27,730 bases of DNA from an uncultured Alistipes sp. (GCA_900546005.1 URBJ01000022.1:1-27730), one strand, 5' to 3'; counted from the stretch's first letter, positions 15,752 through 25,094 are shown. Program-made: numbers and translations. Notes: a model not told the origin generated them from the letters alone.

Positions 15752-16999
15752 TTATACGGGGCGGCTTAGTGTATCGAGGTCATCCCAAAATTCCGGATAG
15801 GATTTGTCGACCGCATTTGCGTTGCGGATCGTGATCCGGTCGTCGCAGGTCAGTGCGGATACGGCTGCAGCCATCGCGATGCGGTGGTCGTTGTAGCTCT
15901 CTACCGTGGCGCTGTGGATTGGACCTCCGGTAATCTGCATCAGGTCGTCGGTCTCGATGTCCGTTTGAATGCCCATTCGCGTAAAGGTGTCCGCTATGGT
16001 CTGGGCCCGGTTGCTCTCCTTGTGGGTCAATCGGTGCGTGCCGCGGATGGTCGAGGTTCCCTCGCAGTTGGCCGCCAGTGCCGCCAGTGCCGGAAACAGA
16101 TCGGGACAGTGCGTCGCGTCGAACTGGAAGGCGTGCAGCTTGCTTCTCCTTACCGTGACCGAGTCGGTCGTTGTAATGATTTCGGCTCCGGCGCGGGTCA
16201 GTGCGTCGATGATCGCCGTATCGGCCTGAAGTGACAGCGGATTGAGGTTGTGGATGGTCACTTCGCCCGATACCGCACCGGCCACCAGCAGGCATGAGGC
16301 TCCGCTCCAGTCACCCTCGATGTTGTATCGTATGGGGCGATATTGTTGTCCGCCCTTGATGTAGAACTGTTGGTAGTCGTTGTGCTGGATGTCGATATCG
16401 AACTCTTTCAGAAGTCCGATGGTCATATCGATGTAGGGGCGGCTCCGCAGACTCTCCACTGTCAGGATCGTATCCTGAGCGACGGTCGGAAGGGTCATCA
16501 GCAGTCCGGTGATGAATTGCGAACTGAGTGAACCGTCGACCGTAATGTTCCCTCCGTGCATGGGACCGCAGATGCGGATCGGCAGATAGCCGTTGTTCGA
16601 GGAGGTGCGGGCGCCCAACGCATTCAGGGGCCCTTCCATCATGGCGATCGGGCGTTTCAGAATCGATCCTGTTCCGTATAGGGTGATCTCCCTGTCGCAC
16701 AGAGCGGTGATGGGGGTGAACAGGCGGGTGGCCAGACCCGACTCTCCGATATTGAGGGAGGTGCATTTCGGGTCTAAACCGCCGCGGATCGTATAGGTAT
16801 TGCCGTCTGATGAAACGGAAGCGCCGAGATCGGCGGCTACTTGCAGTGCGGCCCGTGTGTCGTTGCAGAGGGCCATGTTCGTGAGCGTGGTCTCACCCTT
16901 ACACAAAAGGGCTGCGGCAACGGCCCTCTGTGCATAACTTTTCGATGGAGGAGCGGTAATTGAGCCTTCGGCTTTTCCTCGTCGTATGGTTTTATCCAT
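15752..16999 (-). CDS. aroA: 3-phosphoshikimate 1-carboxyvinyltransferase (EPSP synthase)
   Basis: Sixth shikimate-pathway enzyme: joins shikimate-3-phosphate and phosphoenolpyruvate to form EPSP in the cytoplasm. Visible motifs are ITAPPSKSYAQRA with Lys20 (substrate site), IRGTHRLTHKESNRA and SYNDHRIAMAAAVSAL near the C-terminus. The 415-residue length is normal. The phosphoenolpyruvate/glyphosate loop reads NIGESGLATRLF (83-94): the glycine equivalent to E. coli Gly96 is kept (Gly88), but Thr97 and Pro101 are replaced by Leu89 and Leu93. It starts 11 bases after lptB on the same strand and is followed by aroC. Confidence 0.95.
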   Translation of the reverse strand: MDKTIRRGKAEGSITAPPSKSYAQRAVAAALLCKGETTLTNMALCNDTRAALQVAADLGASVSSDGNTYTIRGGLDPKCTSLNIGESGLATRLFTPITALCDREITLYGTGSILKRPIAMMEGPLNALGARTSSNNGYLPIRICGPMHGGNITVDGSLSSQFITGLLMTLPTVAQDTILTVESLRSRPYIDMTIGLLKEFDIDIQHNDYQQFYIKGGQQYRPIRYNIEGDWSGASCLLVAGAVSGEVTIHNLNPLSLQADTAIIDALTRAGAEIITTTDSVTVRRSKLHAFQFDATHCPDLFPALAALAANCEGTSTIRGTHRLTHKESNRAQTIADTFTRMGIQTDIETDDLMQITGGPIHSATVESYNDHRIAMAAAVSALTCDDRITIRNANAVDKSYPEFWDDLDTLSRPV

Positions 17000-17010
17000 G
17001 GTGTGTTTGA

Positions 17011-17733
17011 TCAGCGTAGTTTGAAGTCTTGTCCCAAATAGACCTTACGGACCATTTCGTCGTTTGCCAAATCTTCTGCCGAACCGGCTTTCAGGATACG
17101 ACCCTCGAAAAGCAGGTAGGTACGGTCGGTGATCGAGAGGGTTTCGTGGACGTTGTGGTCGGTTATGATGACTCCGATGTTTTTGTCTTTCAGTGTGGCG
17201 ACGATGCTTTGGATATCCTCGACGGCGATCGGGTCGACTCCGGCGAAGGGTTCGTCGAGCAGGATGAATTTCGGGTTGATGGCTACGGCACGGGCGATCT
17301 CGGTCCGTCGGCGTTCACCTCCCGAGAGCTGGATTCCCAGACTTTTGCGCACCTTGCTCAGCCGGAACTCCTCGATCAGATTTTCGAGCCGCTCCTTTTG
17401 GTACTCCTTGCTGAAGTCGGTCATTTGCAGTACGGCCCGAATGTTGTCTTCGACCGAAAGCCTGCGGAATACGGAGGCCTCCTGTGCGAGGTATCCAACG
17501 CCCTCCTGTGCCCTCTTGTAGACGGGTTCTTTGGTGAGCTCTTTGTTTTCGAGAAAAATGCTGCCTTCGTTCGGCTTGATCAGCCCGACGATCATATAGA
17601 ACGTAGTGGTTTTTCCGGCTCCGTTCGGACCTAACAGCCCGACGATCTCTCCTTGGTTGACTTCAATCGACACGTGGTCTACGACCGTGCGGGTTTTGTA
17701 TCGCTTGACCAGATCTTTCGTATATAATTTCAT
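17011..17733 (-). CDS. lptB: LPS export ABC transporter ATP-binding protein
   Basis: Cytoplasmic ATPase of the LptBFG complex that drives lipopolysaccharide transport to the outer membrane. Motifs are Walker A GPNGAGKT (35-42), Q-loop [12 protein letters not shown], signature LSGGE (136-140), Walker B FILLDE (156-161) and switch His193 in TDHNV. The segments RRTEIARA and [15 protein letters not shown] are specific to LptB. The ATG at 17733 ([12 protein letters not shown]) is chosen over an in-frame TTG at 17748. Length 240 is typical. It is the first gene of a probable lptB-aroA-aroC operon and is divergent from recQ. Confidence 0.95.
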   Translation of the reverse strand: MKLYTKDLVKRYKTRTVVDHVSIEVNQGEIVGLLGPNGAGKTTTFYMIVGLIKPNEGSIFLENKELTKEPVYKRAQEGVGYLAQEASVFRRLSVEDNIRAVLQMTDFSKEYQKERLENLIEEFRLSKVRKSLGIQLSGGERRRTEIARAVAINPKFILLDEPFAGVDPIAVEDIQSIVATLKDKNIGVIITDHNVHETLSITDRTYLLFEGRILKAGSAEDLANDEMVRKVYLGQDFKLR

Positions 17734-17766
17734 AGGTTCGGGGCGCAAAAGCGAAAAAAATTTCTA

Positions 17767-17774
17767 CAAAGTTA
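17767..17774 (-). promoter_or_regulatory. Probable -7 element for lptB
   Basis: On the minus strand the sequence TAACTTTG (17767-17774) matches the Bacteroidetes -7 consensus TAnnTTTG, 33 bases upstream of the lptB ATG. No TTTG is found 19-21 bases upstream, so the promoter is incomplete by consensus. On the other strand of this 111-base divergent gap, TATAATTTG at 17828-17836 is a weaker candidate for recQ. Confidence 0.5.
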
Positions 17775-17844
17775 GTTAAAATCGGAAATTATTCTTATCT
17801 TTCCTTTATTAAATAGGCGAGTTGATATATAATTTGAGGTTTAA

Positions 17845-20037
17845 ATGGCTGATAAGAAAGATGTTGGATTGTATGATTGTTTAAAAGAGTACTTCGGTTT
17901 CGATCATTTCAAGGGGAATCAGGAGGCTGTTATCCGTAATGTGCTGGCCGGAAAGGATACATTTGTACTGATGCCTACCGGCGGCGGAAAATCGTTGTGC
18001 TATCAGTTGCCTGCCTTAATGATGGAAGGGGTCGCTATTGTGATCTCTCCGCTGATTGCTCTGATGAAGAATCAGGTCGATGCAATGCGTACCTTCAGCA
18101 TGGAGGAGGGTATAGCCCATTTCCTGAACTCGTCGCTGAACAAGGCTTCAGTCGCACGGGTGAAGGAGGATGTGCTGGCGGGAAAGACCAAGTTGCTCTT
18201 TTTCGCCCCGGAGTCATTGACCAAGGAGGATAATGTCAATTTTTTACGTAAGATAAAGATCTCGTTTTATGCAATCGACGAGGCGCACTGTATCTCGGAG
18301 TGGGGCCACGATTTCCGCCCAGAGTATCGGCGAATCCGCCCGATCATTAACGAGATCGGTCCGGCTCCGCTGATCGCATTGACGGCTACGGCAACCCCGA
18401 AGGTGCAGATGGATATCCAGAAGAATCTGGGTATGCTCGATGCGACGGTGTTCAAATCGTCGTTCAACCGTCCGAATCTGTTCTACGAAGTGCGTTCGAA
18501 GACGAATGCGACCAAGGAGATCATACGTTATATCAAGAACCACGAAGGTGAGTCGGGAATCATCTACTGCCTGAGCCGCAAGAAGGTGGAGGAGTTGGCG
18601 GAACTGTTGGCTGCGAACAACATCAAGGTTGCACCCTACCATGCCGGAATGGATGCGGTGACCCGGGCTGCGAATCAGGATAAGTTTCTGCACGAACAGG
18701 TGGATGTGATCGTGGCGACGATTGCGTTCGGAATGGGTATCGACAAGCCGGATGTGCGTTATGTGATCCATTACGACATTCCGAAGAGTCTGGAGGGATA
18801 TTATCAGGAGACGGGTCGGGCCGGTCGGGACGGACGAGGCGGACACTGTATCGCTTTTTATAGCTATAAGGATATCCAGAAGCTCGAAAAGTTCATGCAG
18901 GGAAAACCGTTGGCCGAGCAAGAGATCGGAAAGCTGTTGTTGCAGGAGACGGTATCCTATGCCGAGAGTTCGGTGTGTCGGCGCAAGACCCTGTTACACT
19001 ACTTCGGTGAGGAGTTCAATGAGGATAACTGCGGATGTTGCGACAACTGCGTCCATCCGAAGCCCCGCTTCGAGGGCATGGAGCATATCCTGCTGATGTT
19101 GAAAGTGCTTAAGGCGATTGGAGATAAATTCAAGTCGGACTATCTGGTAAACATGCTGGTCGGACGGAACAATGCGTTGATCAAGTCGTATAACCACCAC
19201 AAGAGCGAATGGTTCGGTGCGGGTGATGATCACAATGACCGATTCTGGGGAGCCGTGATCCGTCAGGCCCTGATTATGGGACTGATCGATAAGAATATCG
19301 AGAATTACGGTCTGCTTTCGATCAATAAGACGGGCGAAGAGTATCTGGAGCATCCCTATTCGGTGATGATGACGGCCGACCACGAGTATGAGGATGGCGA
19401 TGACGATGAAACGGTTTCGCCTCCGGCCGGAAAGGGCGGAGCCGCCGACGAAGAGTTGTATGCCATGCTGAAGGATTTACGAAAGAAAGTGGCCCGTCAG
19501 ATGGAGCTGCCACCTTTCGTGATCTTTCAGGATCCGTCGCTTGAGGATATGTCCATTCAATATCCGATCACGCTCGAAGAGATGCAGAACATAACCGGAG
19601 TGGGAGCCGGTAAGGCCCGTAAATTCGGGAAACCCTTCATCGAATTGATCAAAAAATACGTTGAGGAGAAAGATATCATCCGGCCGCAGGATATGGTGGT
19701 CAAGAGCGTGGTCAACAAGAGCGTGAACAAGGTCTTCATTATCCAGAGTATCGACCGGCAGATGGATTTCGAGGATATTGCGAAGGCCCGCGATATGGAT
19801 TTCGACGAGTTGCTGACCGAGATCGAGGCGATCGTTCATTCGGGTACGAAGTTGAACATCAAATATTATATCGACGAGACGGTCGATGAGGATAAGGCGG
19901 AGGAGATCTATCTCTATTTCAAGGAGGATGCCGAGACCGATTCGCTCGAGGAGGCGATCAAGGAGCTGGGACCCGATTTTACGGAGGAGGAGATTCGGCT
20001 CGTCCGGATTCAGTTCATGAGTGAAATGGGAAATTAA
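17845..20037 (+). CDS. recQ: ATP-dependent DNA helicase RecQ
   Basis: 3'-5' superfamily 2 DNA helicase for recombination and fork repair (730 residues). Helicase core: Walker A MPTGGGKS (43-50), DEAH box at 145-148 within AIDEAHCISEWGHDFRPEY, and motif VI QETGRAGRDGR (321-331). The zinc-binding RQC region has Cys378, Cys396, Cys399 and Cys402. A winged-helix follows (about 410-505), then an acidic linker (HEYEDGDDDE), an HRDC domain (about 534-610) and a C-terminal helix-turn-helix region (about 620-730). This extended layout is usual for Bacteroidetes RecQ and longer than E. coli RecQ (about 610). It is transcribed divergently from lptB and is probably monocistronic. Confidence 0.96.
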   Translation: MADKKDVGLYDCLKEYFGFDHFKGNQEAVIRNVLAGKDTFVLMPTGGGKSLCYQLPALMMEGVAIVISPLIALMKNQVDAMRTFSMEEGIAHFLNSSLNKASVARVKEDVLAGKTKLLFFAPESLTKEDNVNFLRKIKISFYAIDEAHCISEWGHDFRPEYRRIRPIINEIGPAPLIALTATATPKVQMDIQKNLGMLDATVFKSSFNRPNLFYEVRSKTNATKEIIRYIKNHEGESGIIYCLSRKKVEELAELLAANNIKVAPYHAGMDAVTRAANQDKFLHEQVDVIVATIAFGMGIDKPDVRYVIHYDIPKSLEGYYQETGRAGRDGRGGHCIAFYSYKDIQKLEKFMQGKPLAEQEIGKLLLQETVSYAESSVCRRKTLLHYFGEEFNEDNCGCCDNCVHPKPRFEGMEHILLMLKVLKAIGDKFKSDYLVNMLVGRNNALIKSYNHHKSEWFGAGDDHNDRFWGAVIRQALIMGLIDKNIENYGLLSINKTGEEYLEHPYSVMMTADHEYEDGDDDETVSPPAGKGGAADEELYAMLKDLRKKVARQMELPPFVIFQDPSLEDMSIQYPITLEEMQNITGVGAGKARKFGKPFIELIKKYVEEKDIIRPQDMVVKSVVNKSVNKVFIIQSIDRQMDFEDIAKARDMDFDELLTEIEAIVHSGTKLNIKYYIDETVDEDKAEEIYLYFKEDAETDSLEEAIKELGPDFTEEEIRLVRIQFMSEMGN

Positions 20038-20066
20038 TGTATCGTAGCCGAAATTTTTGAAAGATA

Positions 20067-20099
20067 TGTGCCGGCCCTTGTCTCGAGGGGACCGGCACA
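20067..20099 (+). other. Strong GC-rich hairpin after recQ
   Basis: An 8-bp stem TGTGCCGG / CCGGCACA (20067-20074 with 20092-20099) has additional inner pairing CCCT / AGGG. It lies 29 bases after the recQ stop and has no T-run, so it is not a classical intrinsic terminator. It could be a transcript end-stabilising structure or an atypical terminator separating recQ from the lipoprotein gene. Confidence 0.5.
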
Positions 20100-20153
20100 C
20101 TGTCGTTTGAATACAGGTGTATTTAGTTTAGAACAATAAAGGGGAAAAAGAGT

Positions 20154-21380
20154 ATGAGAACAAGTCTTTGGGTAGGGATGTGCATGATCCTGTTGTTGAG
20201 TGGATGCAGTAAGGAGGAGACCTATTCGCCGCTTACGGAATCCGATGTGAAGACAGATGTGGTTTTGACTCCACGTAGCTTTGAGAATCAGATCTATACG
20301 TCATATCTGTATCTGATTCCGTTCGTGACACAATATCGGGGTGCGAATATGGAAGGTTTGTTGACGAAGGATCTGTTCCGACTGTCGTTAGTGAGTGAGC
20401 GGCGAGGTGTTGCTATCGAATTGAAGATGCACGAGACGGAGCTCAACGAGGAGGTGACCGAACGGTACGTATTGCCGGGGGGCGGAGATACGTTGTGGAT
20501 GCAGCCCCAAATGGTCTGGAAATACGATGCCTTGCGGAAGTTCGATAAAACCAAAAATATGGCCTTCCGATGGACCATTTCGTCGGATGGGGCGGAGGTC
20601 TGTACGATCGAGCGGACATTCTCTTGCCGTTCAATCAGTCAGTGTGTGAATGCTTTGTTGGTGTCTCCGTCCGAACGGCCCGAGGGTCTGATGTTGAATG
20701 GGGACGGTGCTGTCGAGATTACCGAAATGTTTGCCGGCTACGTCGAGGAGGAGAATTCAGCGATCGACGGAATTATGAATCAAGCTCTGAAGGAGTGTTA
20801 TCTGCCCGGAGGGTTTGTTGGTTATCTTTCAGGAGATGAAGGCTATCTGTTTCAGCAGATGTGTGCAATATGGTATGTCTTGCAGAAATCGAAGATCCGT
20901 TACAGCAATGCCACCGATGTGCCGGGACATGCTTGGGGGGTACGGGTACAGAACGTTCGTTTTTTCGATCAGGTAATGGCTGCGGCTCAGGCAAATTGTG
21001 TGGAGGGAACGTGTCTGTTGGCCTCGATTTATCAGCGGTTCAACCTCTATCCGTTTATTATCGTGCGTCCGGACCACATGTTTTTAGGGATAGGTAATGC
21101 CCAAGGTGAGCTGACCTATTTTCTGGAGACGACGATGATCGGAAATATCGATTTGGATACCTATTCGACCGACGAGGAGAAGTGGGAAGCCAGCAAAGCC
21201 AATTTCAAGGAGGCCATGGATGCGGCACGTCGCGAGTATGAGGAGATTATGCCTAATATAGGGGCGAAAGAGCCCTACTATGGTGTAATCGATCTGGACG
21301 AAGCCCGGACCTATATTCCGTCGATCAATTACGGTAGTGTGCAGACCGATTCGAAGGGACGGATCGAGTGGACAAAATAG
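20154..21380 (+). CDS. Lipoprotein with transglutaminase-like Cys-His-Glu region
   Basis: Predicted lipoprotein of 408 residues: MRTSLWVGMCMILLLSGC with lipobox LSGC (Cys18), followed by an S/T/E-rich linker. The N-terminal half (about 40-200) looks like a beta-rich module with no recognised motif. The C-terminal half has the segment NCVEGTCLLASIYQRFNLYP (281-300), then VRPDHMFLGI and YFLETTMIG. Cys287, His308 and Glu325 are spaced like a transglutaminase-like catalytic triad, and the ETTMIG ending recalls Bacteroidales proteins of that type. Whether it acts as a protease, a crosslinker or only a binding protein cannot be told. The ATG at 20154 has a purine-rich stretch (GGGGAAAAAGAG) just upstream. 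rsmA starts 20 bases after the stop. Confidence 0.72.
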   Translation: MRTSLWVGMCMILLLSGCSKEETYSPLTESDVKTDVVLTPRSFENQIYTSYLYLIPFVTQYRGANMEGLLTKDLFRLSLVSERRGVAIELKMHETELNEEVTERYVLPGGGDTLWMQPQMVWKYDALRKFDKTKNMAFRWTISSDGAEVCTIERTFSCRSISQCVNALLVSPSERPEGLMLNGDGAVEITEMFAGYVEEENSAIDGIMNQALKECYLPGGFVGYLSGDEGYLFQQMCAIWYVLQKSKIRYSNATDVPGHAWGVRVQNVRFFDQVMAAAQANCVEGTCLLASIYQRFNLYPFIIVRPDHMFLGIGNAQGELTYFLETTMIGNIDLDTYSTDEEKWEASKANFKEAMDAARREYEEIMPNIGAKEPYYGVIDLDEARTYIPSINYGSVQTDSKGRIEWTK

Positions 21381-21400
21381 CTCACAACACAGGAGGTATC

Positions 21401-22198
21401 ATGTACGTCAGACCGAAAAAACATTTGGGACAGCATTTTTTGACCGATCTGTCTGTGGCTCGCAGAATTGCCGATAGTTTGAAGGCAGATCGTTGTCGTT
21501 CGGTACTCGAGGTGGGGTGCGGAACGGGAGTGCTGACGCAGTTTCTTTTGCAGCGGAAGGATATTACGCTCTACGGAGCGGAGGTGGATCGGGAAAGTGT
21601 GGCCTATCTGCATGAGAACTACCCCCAGTTCTCGGACCGGCTGATCGAGGGCGACTTTCTGAAGATGGACTTGAAACAACGGTTTCCGGAGGGGGTGAAC
21701 GTCATCGGAAATTTTCCATATAACATTTCGTCGCAGATCTTTTTCCGGATATTGGCCTACCGGGATCTGGTTCCGGAAGTGGTCGGAATGGTGCAACGAG
21801 AGGTTGCCGTACGGATTGCCGAAAAACCGGGAACGAAGGATTACGGAATACTGAGCGTCTTTTTGCAGGCATACTACGACATAGAGTACCTGTTTACCGT
21901 CAGCGAGGGGGTGTTCAATCCGCCGCCGAAGGTTAAAAGTGCCGTGATCCGGTTGGTCCGTAACGGGGTGGAGCGGCTCGATTGCGACGAGCAGCTGTTC
22001 ATCAAGGTGGTGAAGGCGGTTTTCAACCAACGCCGCAAGACGGTGCGAAATTCGCTGCGGGCGGTGTTCGGAGATCTTGGAGGCGAGGAACACGATACCT
22101 TCCCGCTGCGTCCGGAAGTGCTCGGAGTCGACCGCTTTGTCGATCTGACCAATTGGGTCGAGACCCGTTTGAAAAATGGAGAGACTACTAACCCATAA
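21401..22198 (+). CDS. rsmA: 16S rRNA (adenine(1518)-N6/adenine(1519)-N6)-dimethyltransferase
   Basis: Methylates the two adjacent adenines of the terminal 16S rRNA hairpin (KsgA). Visible features are the N-terminal RPKKHLGQHFLTD, the S-adenosylmethionine motif LEVGCGTG (36-43), and the catalytic NFPY (104-107; NLPY in E. coli). The C-terminal segment FNPPPKVKSAVIRL and FNQRRKTVRNSL are also typical. An in-frame ATG at 21368 lies inside the upstream gene. The ATG at 21401 is preferred because it gives the family N-terminus and has a rare strong AGGAGG at 21391-21396. Length 265 is normal. The rhamnosidase gene starts 10 bases after the stop. Confidence 0.96.
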   Translation: MYVRPKKHLGQHFLTDLSVARRIADSLKADRCRSVLEVGCGTGVLTQFLLQRKDITLYGAEVDRESVAYLHENYPQFSDRLIEGDFLKMDLKQRFPEGVNVIGNFPYNISSQIFFRILAYRDLVPEVVGMVQREVAVRIAEKPGTKDYGILSVFLQAYYDIEYLFTVSEGVFNPPPKVKSAVIRLVRNGVERLDCDEQLFIKVVKAVFNQRRKTVRNSLRAVFGDLGGEEHDTFPLRPEVLGVDRFVDLTNWVETRLKNGETTNP

Positions 22199-22208
22199 AA
22201 ATACCTTC

Positions 22209-25094
22209 ATGAAACGTTTTTTGTTGCTTACCTTGTCGTTGATCGTTACGTCCGGTTCGTATGCGATCGATGTGGAGAATCTGCGTTGCGAATATATGAG
22301 CGATCCGTTGGGGATCGATGTGACGGAACCGCGTCTGAGCTGGACGCTCACTTCAAATAAACGGGGAGACCTGCAGACGGCCTACCGCATTCTGGTTGCC
22401 TCGTCTGCGGAGCTGTTGAAGCGGGGAACCGGCGATGTGTGGGACAGCGGAAAGGTCGAAACGGACCGCTCCGTTCAGGTCGAATATGAGGGAAAATCTT
22501 TACAATCTGGAAAACCGTACTATTGGAAGGTGCAGGTGTGGGATGCTGCGGGCCGAGCGAGTGCATGGAGCGATCCGGCCGTGTGGAGCATGGGCTTGCT
22601 GGACGAAGCGGCATGGAATGGAGCCCAATGGATTGCCTACAAGGAGGATCCTCTGTGGAAATCCGAGTGGCAGGCCCATAAGGAGGCAGAGTCCCGTACG
22701 GCCAAATTGGAGTGGCCTTGGTATAATGGAATGGGAAAGTCGATTTGGGAGCTGTACGACATGGCCTCTCCGCATTACGATCCGTCGCCGTTGTTCCGTA
22801 AGGAGTTCGAGGTGGCGCGTAAGGTGAAGCGAGCCATGCTCTATATTACGGGTGTAGGTTACTATGAGGCCTATCTGAACGGAGACCGGGTCGGTGATCA
22901 TGTGCTGGATCCGGCGTGGACGAACTACCATCTCCGGACCTTTTATGTGACCTATGACGTGACTCGACAGGTGAAAAAGGGTGAAAATGCGATCGGTATC
23001 ATGGTGGGTCGGGGACAGTATAATCCGCTTTGTAACGATATATGGCGGCTGAATCAGTCGCGGTGGGTCGGACAACCCAAGGCTATTGCCCAGCTCCGGA
23101 TCGAATATTCGGACGGTACGACAGCGTGTGTGGTGACGGACGGAAGTTGGAAAACGATCGGTGGTCCGGTCATTTTCGATGATACGCGTCAAGGTGAGCT
23201 GTATGATGCCCGGCTCGACCGAGAGGGTTGGAGCTCGCCGGCCTACGACGATTCGGATTGGAAAGCGGTTGCTGTCGTTGCGGGCAGCGGTCCGTTGCGG
23301 GCACAGATGATGCCTCCGGTACGTCGTTTCGAACCCATTACCCCTGTTCGTGCAGTCGATAAAGGCGAGAATCGCAAGGTGTACGATCTCGGTCGTAACA
23401 TTGCGGGTTGGGCTCGGGTAAAGGTGAGTGGCCCTGCCGGAGCACGGGTGACGGTCGAGTATTGCGAGTTGCCGTCCGATCCACAGTTGGTTCCCGATCT
23501 GTACCCTTCGAAAATGCGGTTCGAGATCTCCGATCCGGATTACGCCTCGTTCTACGACAAGGCGATCAATCTCCGTCAACAAAATGGCTACATTCTGAAG
23601 GGCTCGGGCAACGAAACGTTCGAATGCCGTTTCTCGTATAAAGGGTTCCAGTATGTTCGAGTGACGGCCGATCCGGGTGTGAAGATTGAAAAGGTTGAGG
23701 GCATACCGGTGCATACCGACGTGCAGGATGCCGGCTCGTTTACCTGTTCGAACGAGACGGTCAACCGCTTGCAGTCGATGTCCCGGACGACGATGTTGAA
23801 TAATTTTCATAGCATACCGACCGATTGTCCCCATCGCGAGAAACAGGGCTGGACGGCCGATACCTACATGACCGACCAGACGGCGATCTACAACTTCGAC
23901 ATGGCGGCATTTTACGCGAAGTGGGCAGAAGATTTGGCGGGTACGGCCGATGCCGAGGGTGGATTGTGTACGGTGGCTCCGTCGACCGGTTATGACCAGA
24001 GCATGTCGACGGTGTGGCCGGCAGCTATTGTCTTTGTCCCTTGGGATCTGTACACCTATTATGGAGACAAGAGGGTAATGGAGCAGCATTACGAGACGAT
24101 GAAACGTTTTGTGGAGCACTCCTCGCGACGCCATGTCGAGGGTAAACCCGAAATCATACGGGAGGTACTCGGCGATTGGGTTTCGCCTCACATGACCCTG
24201 TCCGAAGATTTGATCTCGTACGATATGGCTCCGCCCGAAGGGTTGACGCTGTACGGAACAGCCTCCTACTACCGAGCTGTAAAATATCTGGCACGCATTG
24301 CACGGGTTTTGGACAAGAAGGACGAGGCGGAACATCTGGAACGTTGGGCTGCAGGTATTGCCGAACGGTTCAATCAGGAGTTCTTCGATCCGGAACGGAA
24401 TATCTATCATGGAGATATTCCGACCGGTTACCGACAGGCGGCGAATGTCGTTCCGTTGGAGTATGGTTTGGTGCCCGATTCGATGTATGCTGACGTATTG
24501 GAAGGCCTGTACGCCGATTTGGATCAGAAGAATGACCGGATCGGAACAGGTTTTGTCGGTACGATGGCGATGATGGATCTGATTCCACAGCTCGATCCGG
24601 AACGCGCCTATCGGATAGCAACGCAGCCCGAATACCCCGGATGGGGTTTTATGGTGAAGAGCGGAGCCAATACGATGTGGGAGACATGGGATGGATCTGC
24701 TTCGAGGAATCATCCTCCGTTCTGTCTGATCAGCGGCTATTTCTATAAATATTTGGCGGGAATCCGTTATGTGGCGGATGCTCCGGGCTTCAAGCGGTTC
24801 GTGATCGATCCGTCGGTCGTCGGCGACCTGACTTTTGTCGAGGCATGGCACGATTCGATGTATGGACGCATCCGCAGCGAATGGCAGCGTGAGGGGAATC
24901 GTCTGTCGATGCAGGTTTCTGTGCCGGTCAACACGACGGCGGTCATCCATGTGCCTACGTTGGATCCGGATTCCGTAACGGAGTCGGGACGTCCGGTTGC
25001 TTCGTCTTCCGGAATCAAGTATTTGGGTATGGAGCAGGGAAAGGCACTTTATGAAGTGGGTTCCGGAGACTATTCGTTTGAAGCTTTATTCTAA
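22209..25094 (+). CDS. Secreted alpha-L-rhamnosidase, glycoside hydrolase family 78
   Basis: Inverting glycosidase that removes terminal alpha-L-rhamnose from plant, bacterial or host-associated glycans. MKRFLLLTLSLIVTSGSYA is a signal peptide, probably cleaved after Ala19, so the protein is exported. The domain order follows family 78: N-terminal Ig-like module (about 20-135), a beta-sandwich with YITGVGYYEAYLNGDRVGDH, a second beta domain, the (alpha/alpha)6 barrel and a C-terminal beta domain. Active-site residues are visible: the acid Glu544 with Asp539 in DCPHRE, Asp551 in GWTAD, and the general base Glu825 in MWETWDG. Length 961 is typical. The ATG at 22209 is chosen over ATG 22176, which lies inside rsmA. 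No susC/susD pair is present in this window, so it is not part of a visible polysaccharide locus. Confidence 0.93.
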   Translation: MKRFLLLTLSLIVTSGSYAIDVENLRCEYMSDPLGIDVTEPRLSWTLTSNKRGDLQTAYRILVASSAELLKRGTGDVWDSGKVETDRSVQVEYEGKSLQSGKPYYWKVQVWDAAGRASAWSDPAVWSMGLLDEAAWNGAQWIAYKEDPLWKSEWQAHKEAESRTAKLEWPWYNGMGKSIWELYDMASPHYDPSPLFRKEFEVARKVKRAMLYITGVGYYEAYLNGDRVGDHVLDPAWTNYHLRTFYVTYDVTRQVKKGENAIGIMVGRGQYNPLCNDIWRLNQSRWVGQPKAIAQLRIEYSDGTTACVVTDGSWKTIGGPVIFDDTRQGELYDARLDREGWSSPAYDDSDWKAVAVVAGSGPLRAQMMPPVRRFEPITPVRAVDKGENRKVYDLGRNIAGWARVKVSGPAGARVTVEYCELPSDPQLVPDLYPSKMRFEISDPDYASFYDKAINLRQQNGYILKGSGNETFECRFSYKGFQYVRVTADPGVKIEKVEGIPVHTDVQDAGSFTCSNETVNRLQSMSRTTMLNNFHSIPTDCPHREKQGWTADTYMTDQTAIYNFDMAAFYAKWAEDLAGTADAEGGLCTVAPSTGYDQSMSTVWPAAIVFVPWDLYTYYGDKRVMEQHYETMKRFVEHSSRRHVEGKPEIIREVLGDWVSPHMTLSEDLISYDMAPPEGLTLYGTASYYRAVKYLARIARVLDKKDEAEHLERWAAGIAERFNQEFFDPERNIYHGDIPTGYRQAANVVPLEYGLVPDSMYADVLEGLYADLDQKNDRIGTGFVGTMAMMDLIPQLDPERAYRIATQPEYPGWGFMVKSGANTMWETWDGSASRNHPPFCLISGYFYKYLAGIRYVADAPGFKRFVIDPSVVGDLTFVEAWHDSMYGRIRSEWQREGNRLSMQVSVPVNTTAVIHVPTLDPDSVTESGRPVASSSGIKYLGMEQGKALYEVGSGDYSFEALF

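Noticed and set aside
17828..17836. Promoter -7 box for recQ
   Set aside because: TATAATTTG is off the TAnnTTTG consensus by one base and lacks a proper -33 box, so it is mentioned but not annotated separately.
22435..22827. Possible frameshifted or duplicated fragment in the rhamnosidase start
   Set aside because: The main frame is continuous from signal peptide to C-terminus, and the alternative frame is a shadow.
22500..24950. 816-codon open frame on the minus strand inside the rhamnosidase gene
   Set aside because: The plus-strand frame is a clear GH78 enzyme with all catalytic residues. The antisense frame is Arg/His-rich with no domain; it stays open because the plus-strand codon use avoids TTA, CTA and TCA.
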